Source: Phycisphaerae bacterium (GTDB taxonomy: Bacteria > Planctomycetota > Phycisphaerae > Tepidisphaerales > Tepidisphaeraceae). From it: a stretch of DNA of 6,670 bases. How positions within the stretch are numbered: the stretch's first letter is position 1; each line of letters starts with the position of its first letter. A model generated the notes under the pieces. It had not been told where the DNA came from, ran no database searches, and was given only the letters and a program-made list of their open reading frames with translations. Position numbers and translations under genes: made by a program. The stretch spans positions 1 through 6,670 of the forward strand of contig JACMJD010000063.1 in NCBI GenBank assembly GCA_014380825.1, given 5' to 3'. Of the stretch, positions 1 to 5,329 are shown piece by piece.

Positions 1-1
1 C

Positions 2-502
2 CGTGCCGGCGAGCTCGGCTTGCCGTTGATGGTCGCCATCATCGGCGGCGAAACGCACCGCTTCCGGCCGCTGGTCGATCTTTATCGCAAAGCAGGCAAA
101 CTCGCGGGCCATGCGCCCGACCGATTGAAAGTCGGCGTGCATTCACTTGGCTACGTCGCCGCGACAACGCAAGAAGCCGCCGATGACTTCTTCCCGGGCT
201 ACGCCCGTGCGTTCACCGACATCGGCAAAGAGCGCGGCTGGCCACCCGTCACTCGCGCACATTTGGACGCCCAGCGCGGCCCGCGCGGCGCGCTAATCGT
301 CGGCAGCCCCAAAGAAGTCATCGAGAAGATCATTCGCCACAGCGAAGCGCTCGGCGGCGTCTCCCGCTTCACGTTTCAGATGAACGCCGCGTCGCTCCCG
401 CACGCGAAGCTGATGCGAGCGATCGAGCTGCTGGGCACGCAGGTCGCTCCGGAGTTGCGGAAGGAGTTGATGGGCCGCGAGGTCGGGAAGACGAACAAGT
501 GA
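2..502 (+). CDS. LLM class flavin-dependent oxidoreductase, C-terminal part (5' end outside window)
   Basis: The frame is open from base 2 to a TGA at 500-502 and gives 166 residues with no start inside the window that needs to be real, so the gene begins upstream. The sequence matches the C-terminal region of luciferase-like monooxygenases. It has IIGGE near the left edge (about residues 13-17), a long helical stretch, then GSPKEVIEKIIRHSEALGG (about residues 103-121) followed by a SRFTFQM strand. That arrangement is the usual end of the TIM barrel in this family. The C-terminal tail ELLGTQVAPELRKEL is also typical of the family. Members use reduced FMN and O2, or F420, to oxidise small organic substrates in the cytoplasm; the substrate cannot be read from this fragment. 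The gene converges on the VOC gene across a 77-base gap in which I see no convincing hairpin plus T-run terminator. The family call is firm and the exact reaction is unknown. Confidence 0.85.
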   Translation, partial: RAGELGLPLMVAIIGGETHRFRPLVDLYRKAGKLAGHAPDRLKVGVHSLGYVAATTQEAADDFFPGYARAFTDIGKERGWPPVTRAHLDAQRGPRGALIVGSPKEVIEKIIRHSEALGGVSRFTFQMNAASLPHAKLMRAIELLGTQVAPELRKELMGREVGKTNK

Positions 503-579
503 AGGTTATCGAACACGATCAAAGCGTAGTCGGGCGTCCCGTGCGGCTTGTTGCGCGATGCGCGATTCGATCGGCACGC

Positions 580-1065
580 TCAACCCCGTCGCGCCTTCTC
601 GATTTTAGCGATGTCGATCTTTTTCATCGTCATCATCGCATCGAACGCGCGCTTGGCGGCTGCGGTATCGGGATCGGTGACCGCTTGCGTCAGAGCGATC
701 GGCGTGATCTGCCAGGACAATCCCCATTTGTCCTTGCACCAGCCGCACGCGCTCTCTTTGCCGCCGTTGTTGACGATCGCGTTCCAGTAGCGATCCGTTT
801 CGGCTTGGTCAGTGGTGGCGACCTGAAACGAGAATGCTTCATTGTGCTTGAACGCGCTGCCGCCATTGAGCCCGAGGCAGGGAATTCCCATCACGGTAAA
901 CTCGACGGTCAACACATCGCCTTTCTTCCCGTCCGGAAAGTCTCCCGGCGCGAGATGCACCGCGCCAACGGACGAATCGGGAAAGGTCTTGGCGTAAAAC
1001 CGGGCCGCATCCTCGGCGTCGCCATCGTACCAAAGACAAATCGTGTTTTTTGCTGGATTCATCAT
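580..1065 (-). CDS. VOC family protein, PhnB-like (3-demethylubiquinone-9 3-methyltransferase-like fold)
   Basis: This is a complete 161-residue protein, the normal length for single-domain PhnB-like members of the vicinal oxygen chelate superfamily. The N-terminal strand-helix unit LWYDGDAEDAARFYAKTFPD (residues 11-30) is the family signature. A second half follows with FTVMGIPCLGLNGG, FKHNEAFSFQV, an aspartate-rich helix (TTDQAETDRYWNAI), and the characteristic CGWCKDKWGLSWQITP near residues 107-122. The C-terminal helix ends in a run of Lys and Arg. Proteins of this group are dimeric cytosolic folds of uncertain function. The methyltransferase name in databases is historical, and no methyl-donor motif is visible. 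The start is the first of two adjacent ATG codons (1065 and 1062), chosen because GGAGAA sits 5 bases upstream of the first. It appears monocistronic, with a putative promoter at 1147-1174. The fold is near certain and the activity unknown. Confidence 0.9.
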   Translation of the reverse strand: MMNPAKNTICLWYDGDAEDAARFYAKTFPDSSVGAVHLAPGDFPDGKKGDVLTVEFTVMGIPCLGLNGGSAFKHNEAFSFQVATTDQAETDRYWNAIVNNGGKESACGWCKDKWGLSWQITPIALTQAVTDPDTAAAKRAFDAMMTMKKIDIAKIEKARRG

Positions 1066-1070
1066 GTCAC

Positions 1071-1076
1071 TTCTCC
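1071..1076 (-). promoter_or_regulatory. Shine-Dalgarno sequence of the VOC gene
   Basis: On the minus strand GGAGAA lies 5 bases before the ATG at 1065-1063 and 8 bases before the second ATG at 1062-1060. It is the strongest ribosome binding site in the window and supports the start, although it does not decide strictly between the two adjacent ATG codons. Confidence 0.7.
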
Positions 1077-1146
1077 ATCGTGATGAGCCGCCCGACGCCG
1101 CAGTAAAACGATCCGCTTGCAGTCGCAGGGCATTCGGTCGAAGAGC

Positions 1147-1174
1147 ATTGTCTCGGCCGACATTTCTGCGTCAA
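1147..1174 (-). promoter_or_regulatory. Putative sigma70-type promoter of the VOC gene
   Basis: Read on the minus strand, TTGACG (1174-1169; 5 of 6 to the -35 consensus) is followed after 16 bases by GACAAT (1152-1147; 4 of 6 to the -10 consensus). Transcription would start near 1140, giving a leader of roughly 75 bases before the VOC start at 1065. The three CTAGGGACA copies at 1186-1232 lie immediately upstream of the -35 box, where an activator would bind. Matches of this quality arise by chance, and the host's promoter consensus is unknown, so this is only a candidate. Confidence 0.3.
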
Positions 1175-1185
1175 ACTAAACTGCA

Positions 1186-1232
1186 CTAGGGACAACAAAA
1201 CTCTAGGGACAGCTAAACTAAAACTAGGGACA
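1186..1232. repeat. Three direct copies of CTAGGGACA
   Basis: Identical 9-mers CTAGGGACA occur at 1186-1194, 1203-1211 and 1224-1232, so they start 17 and 21 bases apart. Each is preceded by an A-rich AAACT (AAACTGCA, AAAACT, TAAAA before the core), and the surrounding 1172-1240 is clearly AT-richer than the rest of the window. A fourth, degraded partner may be TGCACTAGAG at 1345-1354, which resembles TGCACTAGGG at 1182-1191. The copies lie just upstream of the putative VOC promoter. They could be binding sites for a regulator or remnants of a small repeat family. GGGACA-containing repeats are reported near IS200-like (Y1/RAYT) transposases, but that link is from memory and no transposase is present here. 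Confidence 0.7.
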
Positions 1233-1290
1233 GTCAACTGTTTTCGCGCTAACCGATATCAAGATTTCCTGCCGAAGCCGCGCGATTGGC

Positions 1291-1350
1291 AGTGCAATCC
1301 TTGGCCCGGCCGGTGGTTGGGCCGCCGTGGTTGCGTGATCAGCTTGCACT
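1291..1350. repeat. Interrupted inverted repeat AGTGCAA / TTGCACT
   Basis: AGTGCAA at 1291-1297 is the exact reverse complement of TTGCACT at 1344-1350. Inside it a second, off-centre pair GGCCC (1303-1307) and GGGCC (1319-1323) could form a short GC-rich hairpin. There is no T-run, so it is not an obvious terminator. It may be part of the same repeat-rich block as its neighbours, or chance. Confidence 0.35.
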
Positions 1351-1450
1351 AGAGTTTAGCCGCTTTTACTGGGGTTGTGAGGTAGATTAGTCTTGCCGCC
1401 GCGCGGTCTGCGCGTGTTCACGGCCAACTCGCTCGCTCACGTTCCAATGG

Positions 1451-1621
1451 CGAGCGCGACTGCTCCGTCTCGACCCCCGCCAAGATCTCATGCCGAGCGA
1501 TAGCGAGGGATCTCGGGTTGAAGAGAAGCTCGGAAATTCCGACCTATTCCAGCGCCCGAGATTTCTCGCTAGCGCTCGAAATGACGGCTCCGAGCAGGGT
1601 CGAGACAGAGCACGAGCGCGA
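1451..1621. mobile_element. MITE-like concentric palindrome with terminal inverted repeats and flanking 9-base direct repeat
   Basis: Three inverted-repeat layers share one centre near base 1536. The outermost pair, TGCTCCGTCTCGACCC at 1461-1476 and GGGTCGAGACAGAGCA at 1597-1612, pairs at 15 of 16 positions. A middle pair, 1488-1517 with 1555-1584, pairs at 25 of 30. The core TCGGAAATTCCGA at 1530-1542 is a perfect palindrome around a single A. The palindrome is bracketed by an identical direct repeat, CGAGCGCGA, at 1451-1459 and 1613-1621, which has the size and position of a target-site duplication. The element proper is therefore about 1460-1612 and has no coding capacity for a transposase. 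The short reading frames over it give SARNDG-like peptides, a type I recall as a common artefact of such repeats in other genomes. Alternatives are a REP/BIME-type repeat or a structured RNA. The palindrome itself is certain; mobility is inferred. Confidence 0.6.
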
Positions 1622-1662
1622 TACAAATTCTCGCAAGTTTTAGCTGCGGATTTCTCATCACT

Positions 1663-1696
1663 TTTGGCTTTGTGAAATTCGGCAGGCGAAGCCAAA
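1663..1696. repeat. Inverted repeat TTTGGCTT / AAGCCAAA
   Basis: TTTGGCTT at 1663-1670 pairs perfectly with AAGCCAAA at 1689-1696 across an 18-base loop. The right arm belongs to CGAAGCCAAAG, which recurs as a direct copy at 1794-1804. It lies more than 350 bases beyond the operon's stop codon and has no T-run, so a role as the operon terminator is unlikely. It may be part of a degraded repeat element. Confidence 0.35.
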
Positions 1697-1862
1697 GAGT
1701 CATAGACGATGCTGCAGAAGTGTCGGCCTGGCCGGGGGATGTGGGAAAAACGGAAGGAAGTGTGATTGCAGAAATTGATCAAATTGAGCGGATCGAAGCC
1801 AAAGCCGGGGGAGGGATGAACGCCAAGTAGCCAAGGAAATGCAGCGAGGGATTTGTGCTGTA

Positions 1863-1878
1863 GGGCGCGGCTGCGCCC
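1863..1878. repeat. Short GC-rich hairpin GGGCGC-GGCT-GCGCCC
   Basis: A perfect 6-base stem (1863-1868 with 1873-1878) closes a 4-base loop. On the minus strand it is followed by TACAGCAC rather than a T-run, so it is not a standard intrinsic terminator. It could still protect the 3' end of the operon mRNA, or be a generic feature of GC-rich intergenic repeats. Confidence 0.35.
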
Positions 1879-2056
1879 GCCGCGTCGAGTTGGCGTAAAC
1901 GACATGCCGGCCAGCGGTTGGTGGCCGATTGCGGGCACAGTCGGTCGAGCGAATGTTGTTGGGAGCGACGGCTCGGGAGGTGCTGCGTGATGGCGCGCGA
2001 CGGTTTCGCGAGTGCTCGGCGGGTGCCCGGCGATGGCGCGGGTGACTACGCGTGAA

Positions 2057-3031
2057 TCACTTCCCGCCCGTCGTCGCAATGCCCTGGATGAACGTCCGCT
2101 GCGCGAGGAAGAACAGCACCAGCACCGGCAGGCACACCAGCACGCTCGCGGCCATCAGCAGGTGCCACTCGGTGCCGCCGTGCGTGCTTTGGAACACCTG
2201 CAGGCCCAGCGCGAGTGTGTATTGCGAGGGGTCCTGGATGTAGATCAGCGGGCCGAGGAAATCGTTCCAGGCCCAGAGGAATGTGAACAGCGCGACGACG
2301 GCGAGCACGGGTTTGCTCAGCGGCAGGATGATCCGCCACCAGATGCCGAAGTCGCTGCAGCCGTCGATCGTCGCGGCCTCGGACAACTCGTTTGGGATCG
2401 TCAGATAGAACTGGCGGAGAAGGAAAATGTGGAACGCGCTGCCGAAGAACGCCGGCACCCACAGCGGGCGAAGCGTGCCGAGCATTTGGAACGGCGTGTG
2501 ATCGCCGATCCAACGGAAGACGCTGAACAGCGGGACCATGCGCACCGTGAACGGAATCATCATGGTGGCGAGCATCAGCACGAACAAGATGTTGCGGCCG
2601 CGAAATGGAATCTTCGCGAACGCGTACGCAACCAACGAAGACGAGATGACCGTGCCGATCACCGACAGACCGGCCACGATCAACGTGTTGCGCGTGTAGT
2701 GCGGGAAGTCCATCTTGTCATGCGTGACGACTCGCCAGTAGTTTTCCGGAATCGGTGTCGATGCGTGCATCTCGACGCGATCGGGAATGAAGCGCGGCGG
2801 ATATTCCATCGTCTTGTCGAGCGTCTTCAGACTGGTCGATAGCATCCAGATGAATGGAAGGAGGAATCCAATTGAGATCAGACAGACGGCCACGAATGCG
2901 AACCATTTCTGACCGCGCTGTCGCGCGCGGAGCGACGTCTGTCGGCGGTGCGGTGCGCGATATTGCATCGGCGCCTGCGCGGGAAGCACCGGCTGCTTCG
3001 TGGCTGGAAGTTCTTTCGTCACGGTTGTCAT
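2057..3031 (-). CDS. Carbohydrate ABC transporter permease, MalG/UgpE type (second permease)
   Basis: This 324-residue inner-membrane protein of the binding-protein-dependent transport family forms half of the sugar channel. A basic N-terminal segment (about residues 1-41) is followed by a first membrane helix (about 43-65), a periplasmic loop, and NTLIVAGLSVIGTVISSSLVAYAFAK, which is typical of the MalG group. Further helices lie near 148-170, 193-209, 242-265 and 290-310. The EAA loop that docks the ATPase is at about 216-241, with LSEAATIDGCSDF and ILPLSKP. The end QRTFIQGIATTGGK matches the usual MalG-type tail. I chose the ATG at 3031 because GGAAGT lies 10 bases upstream and it starts 8 bases after the first permease's stop. 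The same frame is open up to 3745 but there only shadows the first permease. The cytosolic N-terminus is somewhat long for the group, and a later start at Met22 is possible. It is the last gene of the operon. Substrate is unknown beyond sugar-like. Confidence 0.93.
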   Translation of the reverse strand: MTTVTKELPATKQPVLPAQAPMQYRAPHRRQTSLRARQRGQKWFAFVAVCLISIGFLLPFIWMLSTSLKTLDKTMEYPPRFIPDRVEMHASTPIPENYWRVVTHDKMDFPHYTRNTLIVAGLSVIGTVISSSLVAYAFAKIPFRGRNILFVLMLATMMIPFTVRMVPLFSVFRWIGDHTPFQMLGTLRPLWVPAFFGSAFHIFLLRQFYLTIPNELSEAATIDGCSDFGIWWRIILPLSKPVLAVVALFTFLWAWNDFLGPLIYIQDPSQYTLALGLQVFQSTHGGTEWHLLMAASVLVCLPVLVLFFLAQRTFIQGIATTGGK

Positions 3032-3039
3032 TCGCGCGT

Positions 3040-3918
3040 CTACTTCCGTTCGTAATGCACCCAATGCCTGCTCGACCAGAACGCGACGCCCGTGAGCGCG
3101 AGCACAATCATCAACATGATCCACGCCATCGCGCTGGCCGTGCCCATCTTGAGGTAACTGAAAGCGGAGTCGCGGATGTACATGGAGATGAAATACGTCG
3201 CGCGCACCGGACCTCCTTGCGTCATGATGTAGGGCGTATCCAGAACGCCCACGACGCCGATGATCGACATGATCAGGTTGAAAAAGATTACGGGCGACAG
3301 CATCGGCAGCGTGACGTGCCACATTTGCTGCCAGGTGCCCGCGCCGTCGAGATCGGCCGCTTCGTACAGCTCGCGCGGGACATCCTGCAAGCCGGCGAGG
3401 TAAATCACGACCGTGTAGCCGACGCCCCAGACGCTCATCATCGCCAGCGACGGCATCGCCCAGGTCGGATCGGTCAGCCAGCCGGGGCCGGTGATGTGCA
3501 GCCTGGCGAGCAGCGTGTTGAGCAGGCCGAGGCGCGCGTTGAACAACCAGAGCCAGAGCATCGCCGACGCGACGATCGGCACGAGCGAAGGCAGAAAAAT
3601 GATCGTGCGAAAGATCGCCTGCCCGGGCATGCGGACATTCAGCAGCATCGCCAGCCCGAGCGATACGCACAGCCCGGCCGGCAGCGCGAGCGCGGCGTAA
3701 TAGAACGTGTTGCGCAGCGCTTTCCAAAATACCTGGTCGTGCCACAGGTCTCGATAGTTATCCGCGCCGACGTACACCGGCGCGCGCAGCAGCGAGAAAT
3801 CACACACGCTGTAATAGAACGACAGCGCGATCGGCAAAAGCATGAACGCGAGAAAGCCGATCAACCACGGCGACAGAAACGCCAGACCTTTGCAGAGTTG
3901 TTTGGAATCGCGCGTCAC
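3040..3918 (-). CDS. Carbohydrate ABC transporter permease, MalF/UgpA/LacF type (first permease)
   Basis: This 292-residue inner-membrane protein has six predicted helices at about residues 12-35, 72-95, 106-127, 156-177, 208-226 and 262-281. This is the compact UgpA/LacF form, without the long periplasmic domain of E. coli MalF. The opening FLSPWLIGFLAFMLLPI is typical of the group. The cytoplasmic EAA loop is complete: ELYEAADLDGAG at about 183-194, then HVTLPMLSP at 201-209. The segment DTPYIMTQGGPVRAT (about 227-241) is another family hallmark. Translation starts at a GTG that overlaps the binding-protein stop as GTGA (3915-3918), the usual sign of translational coupling. It should pair with the second permease downstream to form a heterodimeric channel. 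It needs two ATPase subunits not encoded in this window. Confidence 0.95.
   Translation of the reverse strand: MTRDSKQLCKGLAFLSPWLIGFLAFMLLPIALSFYYSVCDFSLLRAPVYVGADNYRDLWHDQVFWKALRNTFYYAALALPAGLCVSLGLAMLLNVRMPGQAIFRTIIFLPSLVPIVASAMLWLWLFNARLGLLNTLLARLHITGPGWLTDPTWAMPSLAMMSVWGVGYTVVIYLAGLQDVPRELYEAADLDGAGTWQQMWHVTLPMLSPVIFFNLIMSIIGVVGVLDTPYIMTQGGPVRATYFISMYIRDSAFSYLKMGTASAMAWIMLMIVLALTGVAFWSSRHWVHYERK
3042..3047 (-). promoter_or_regulatory. Shine-Dalgarno sequence of the second permease, overlapping the first permease's stop
   Basis: On the minus strand GGAAGT ends within the TAG stop of the first permease (3042-3040) and lies 10 bases before the ATG at 3031. It supports 3031 as the start instead of the much longer upstream frame, and it suggests coupled translation of the two permeases. 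Confidence 0.5.
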
Positions 3919-5327
3919 TGCGTTTTCCGATTCCTCTGATCGTCACGCTGAAAGAATCGATCGAGCGCGGTCTGCGCACGCGTTTGTGCTTCGGCGAGTG
4001 CCCGTTCGGGCGTCGTCTCACCGAGACAGATCCGCTCGACCGCGAAATTCAGCTCCGTCTGCACCTCCGGCCAGATCGGAATCGGCGGAAGCCCGCGCGC
4101 ATTCGGACTTGCGGCAAGCTCTTCGAACACTTCGATGTAGGGGTTCGGATGATTCTCAATGTAAGCCTTGCTCATGTTCGCCAGCGGCGAGCTCTTGCAG
4201 TGCATCGAGCAGAGTTTTTCCATCTGGTCCTGCCGATTGACGAAGGCGACGAACTCAAACGCCTCGGCCTTGTGCTTGCTGGTGCTGGGAATGACGAGCA
4301 CGTCCATGCCCGCATACGTGACCGGCGGCGCGTTCGCATCGACCGCCGGGAACGGCGCCGCCGCCCATTCGCAATTCTCGCGGCGCTCCTGTCGCGTCAG
4401 TTTCTTGAGGTCATCGGACGCGAGGTTACGACGATTGCTCATGCGTGGATTGAGCTTCGCGATGTAGTTCGCCTTCCAAGCGCCTTCCTGTTGCATCGCC
4501 ACCGCGCCGGTGAAGAACGGACTCTGCGGCGAATCGAAATTGTCCTTGCCCAGCGTCGAACGAAACTGCTGGATCGTCTGCGCGCCGAGTCGGTTTGTGT
4601 AACTTTGCACCCAGGTGTACGAAGCGATCACGTTCGCATCGGTGAACGTGATCTTCCGCGTGGCCGGATCGTACACGCGGCCGTCGAACCAGTAGGGCGT
4701 GAGTGCGAGCCACCAGCCCGGTTCCTGCGGGAGATATCCTGCGCTGGTCAGTTGACCTTCCTCAGCGCGCGTGTCGAGGATTTGAGCGTAGCGATCAAGT
4801 TCCGCGATCGTGCGCGGCGCGCGATCGGGATCGAGTCCTGCCGCGCGCAGTTGCGCCGCTTTCTTTTCGAAGAGCCGTTTGTTGTAGTGCAGCGCGATCA
4901 CGCCCGGCGTCGAAGGCAGTGCGTACAAGCGGCCCTCGTATCGGCAGCCGTCGTAGAAGACGGGCTTGTGCTCGAGCAAGTCGAGACGCTCGAGCACACC
5001 GAGCGCCGCGAACTGCGTGATCTGGGCATCCCAGATTCCCGCCACATCCGGAGGCGCGCCGGCTGCCGTGGCGAGCAGCGTCTTCTGATCGACCGCGGTC
5101 ATCGAGAGGTATCGAACCCAGATGCGTTTTTCTTTTCCGACCGTCCCATTGAAGGCGTCGACGATTTCGCGCATCTGGTCGGCCTCGCGACCGGACCATT
5201 TCTCCCAGTAAGTGATCACCACGCTGCCGGGTGGCGCTTCGACGCGCGTGTGCCGGGCGTCTTGCGCGAGGAAAGCCAGGCCCGACAGAATCAGGCCGAG
5301 GAAAATGATGCGTCGAACCCAGATCAC
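3915..5327 (-). CDS. Extracellular solute-binding protein, family 1 (sugar ABC transporter)
   Basis: This 470-residue protein captures a sugar or oligosaccharide and delivers it to the two permeases. An N-terminal hydrophobic segment (residues 7-21, after Arg5-Arg6) is a signal peptide or membrane anchor. No lipobox cysteine follows it, unlike the lipoprotein binding proteins of Gram-positive bacteria. The mature part has ITYWEKWSG (about 38-46), then PPDVAGIWDAQITQFAALG (about 92-110), YEGRLYALPSTPG and ALHYNKRLFEK (about 130-155). FFTGAVAMQQEGAW (271-284) follows, then WAAAPFP and VIPSTSKHKAEAFEFVAFV (about 345-363). These are the order and motifs of the MalE/UgpB-like family. It is slightly longer than most members because of a charged stretch around residues 299-320. 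The start is a GTG only 2 bases after the GH2 stop, with no strong Shine-Dalgarno, so coupling to the upstream gene is likely. The ligand cannot be named; GH2 linkage suggests a beta-linked glycan. Confidence 0.93.
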   Translation of the reverse strand: MIWVRRIIFLGLILSGLAFLAQDARHTRVEAPPGSVVITYWEKWSGREADQMREIVDAFNGTVGKEKRIWVRYLSMTAVDQKTLLATAAGAPPDVAGIWDAQITQFAALGVLERLDLLEHKPVFYDGCRYEGRLYALPSTPGVIALHYNKRLFEKKAAQLRAAGLDPDRAPRTIAELDRYAQILDTRAEEGQLTSAGYLPQEPGWWLALTPYWFDGRVYDPATRKITFTDANVIASYTWVQSYTNRLGAQTIQQFRSTLGKDNFDSPQSPFFTGAVAMQQEGAWKANYIAKLNPRMSNRRNLASDDLKKLTRQERRENCEWAAAPFPAVDANAPPVTYAGMDVLVIPSTSKHKAEAFEFVAFVNRQDQMEKLCSMHCKSSPLANMSKAYIENHPNPYIEVFEELAASPNARGLPPIPIWPEVQTELNFAVERICLGETTPERALAEAQTRAQTALDRFFQRDDQRNRKTQ

Positions 5328-5329
5328 GG

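Larger units (their letters stand above)
1066..2056. other. Gene-free, repeat-rich intergenic region
   Basis: I see no convincing gene in these roughly 990 bases between the VOC start and the end of the transporter operon. It holds the VOC promoter and leader region, the CTAGGGACA repeats, the inverted repeats and the MITE-like palindrome. The part from about 1622 to 2056 carries two smaller hairpins and an 11-base direct repeat, CGAAGCCAAAG, at 1687-1697 and 1794-1804. A minus-strand frame stays open across 1387-2079, but its product is low in complexity, runs through the palindrome and overlaps the permease end. I read it as non-coding. No rho-independent terminator with a T-run is visible after the operon stop at 2057. 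Confidence 0.6.

Noticed and set aside
503..579. Possible bidirectional terminator between the convergent LLM and VOC genes
   Set aside because: Only weak GC-rich self-complementarity (GCGCGATGCGCG) is visible, with no T-run on either strand.
499..1083. 194-residue plus-strand frame opposite the VOC gene
   Set aside because: The minus strand encodes a clear PhnB-like protein with a good ribosome binding site; the plus frame is a GC-driven shadow.
1186..1232. CRISPR-like array
   Set aside because: The repeats are only 9 bases with 8- and 12-base gaps, and there are no cas genes, so they do not meet the form of a CRISPR array.
1490..1675. 61-residue plus-strand frame over the palindrome
   Set aside because: It is the translation of the repeat (the SARNDG type of peptide) and has no ribosome binding site.
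1387..2079. 230-residue minus-strand open frame in the intergenic region
   Set aside because: It runs through both arms of the palindrome, overlaps the permease 3' end, has Arg/Ser/Pro-rich composition and shows no recognisable domain. It is treated as a fortuitous open frame.
3032..3745. Upstream extension of the second permease frame to 3745
   Set aside because: The added 238 residues lie out of frame inside the first permease and are Arg/Ala-rich. The ATG at 3031 has a Shine-Dalgarno and the correct family N-terminus.
2012..3939. Long plus-strand frames (276 and 361 residues) opposite the two permeases
   Set aside because: Their translations are Arg/His/Gln/Glu-rich and low in complexity, as expected from antisense reading of hydrophobic membrane-protein codons. 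No start or ribosome binding site supports them.
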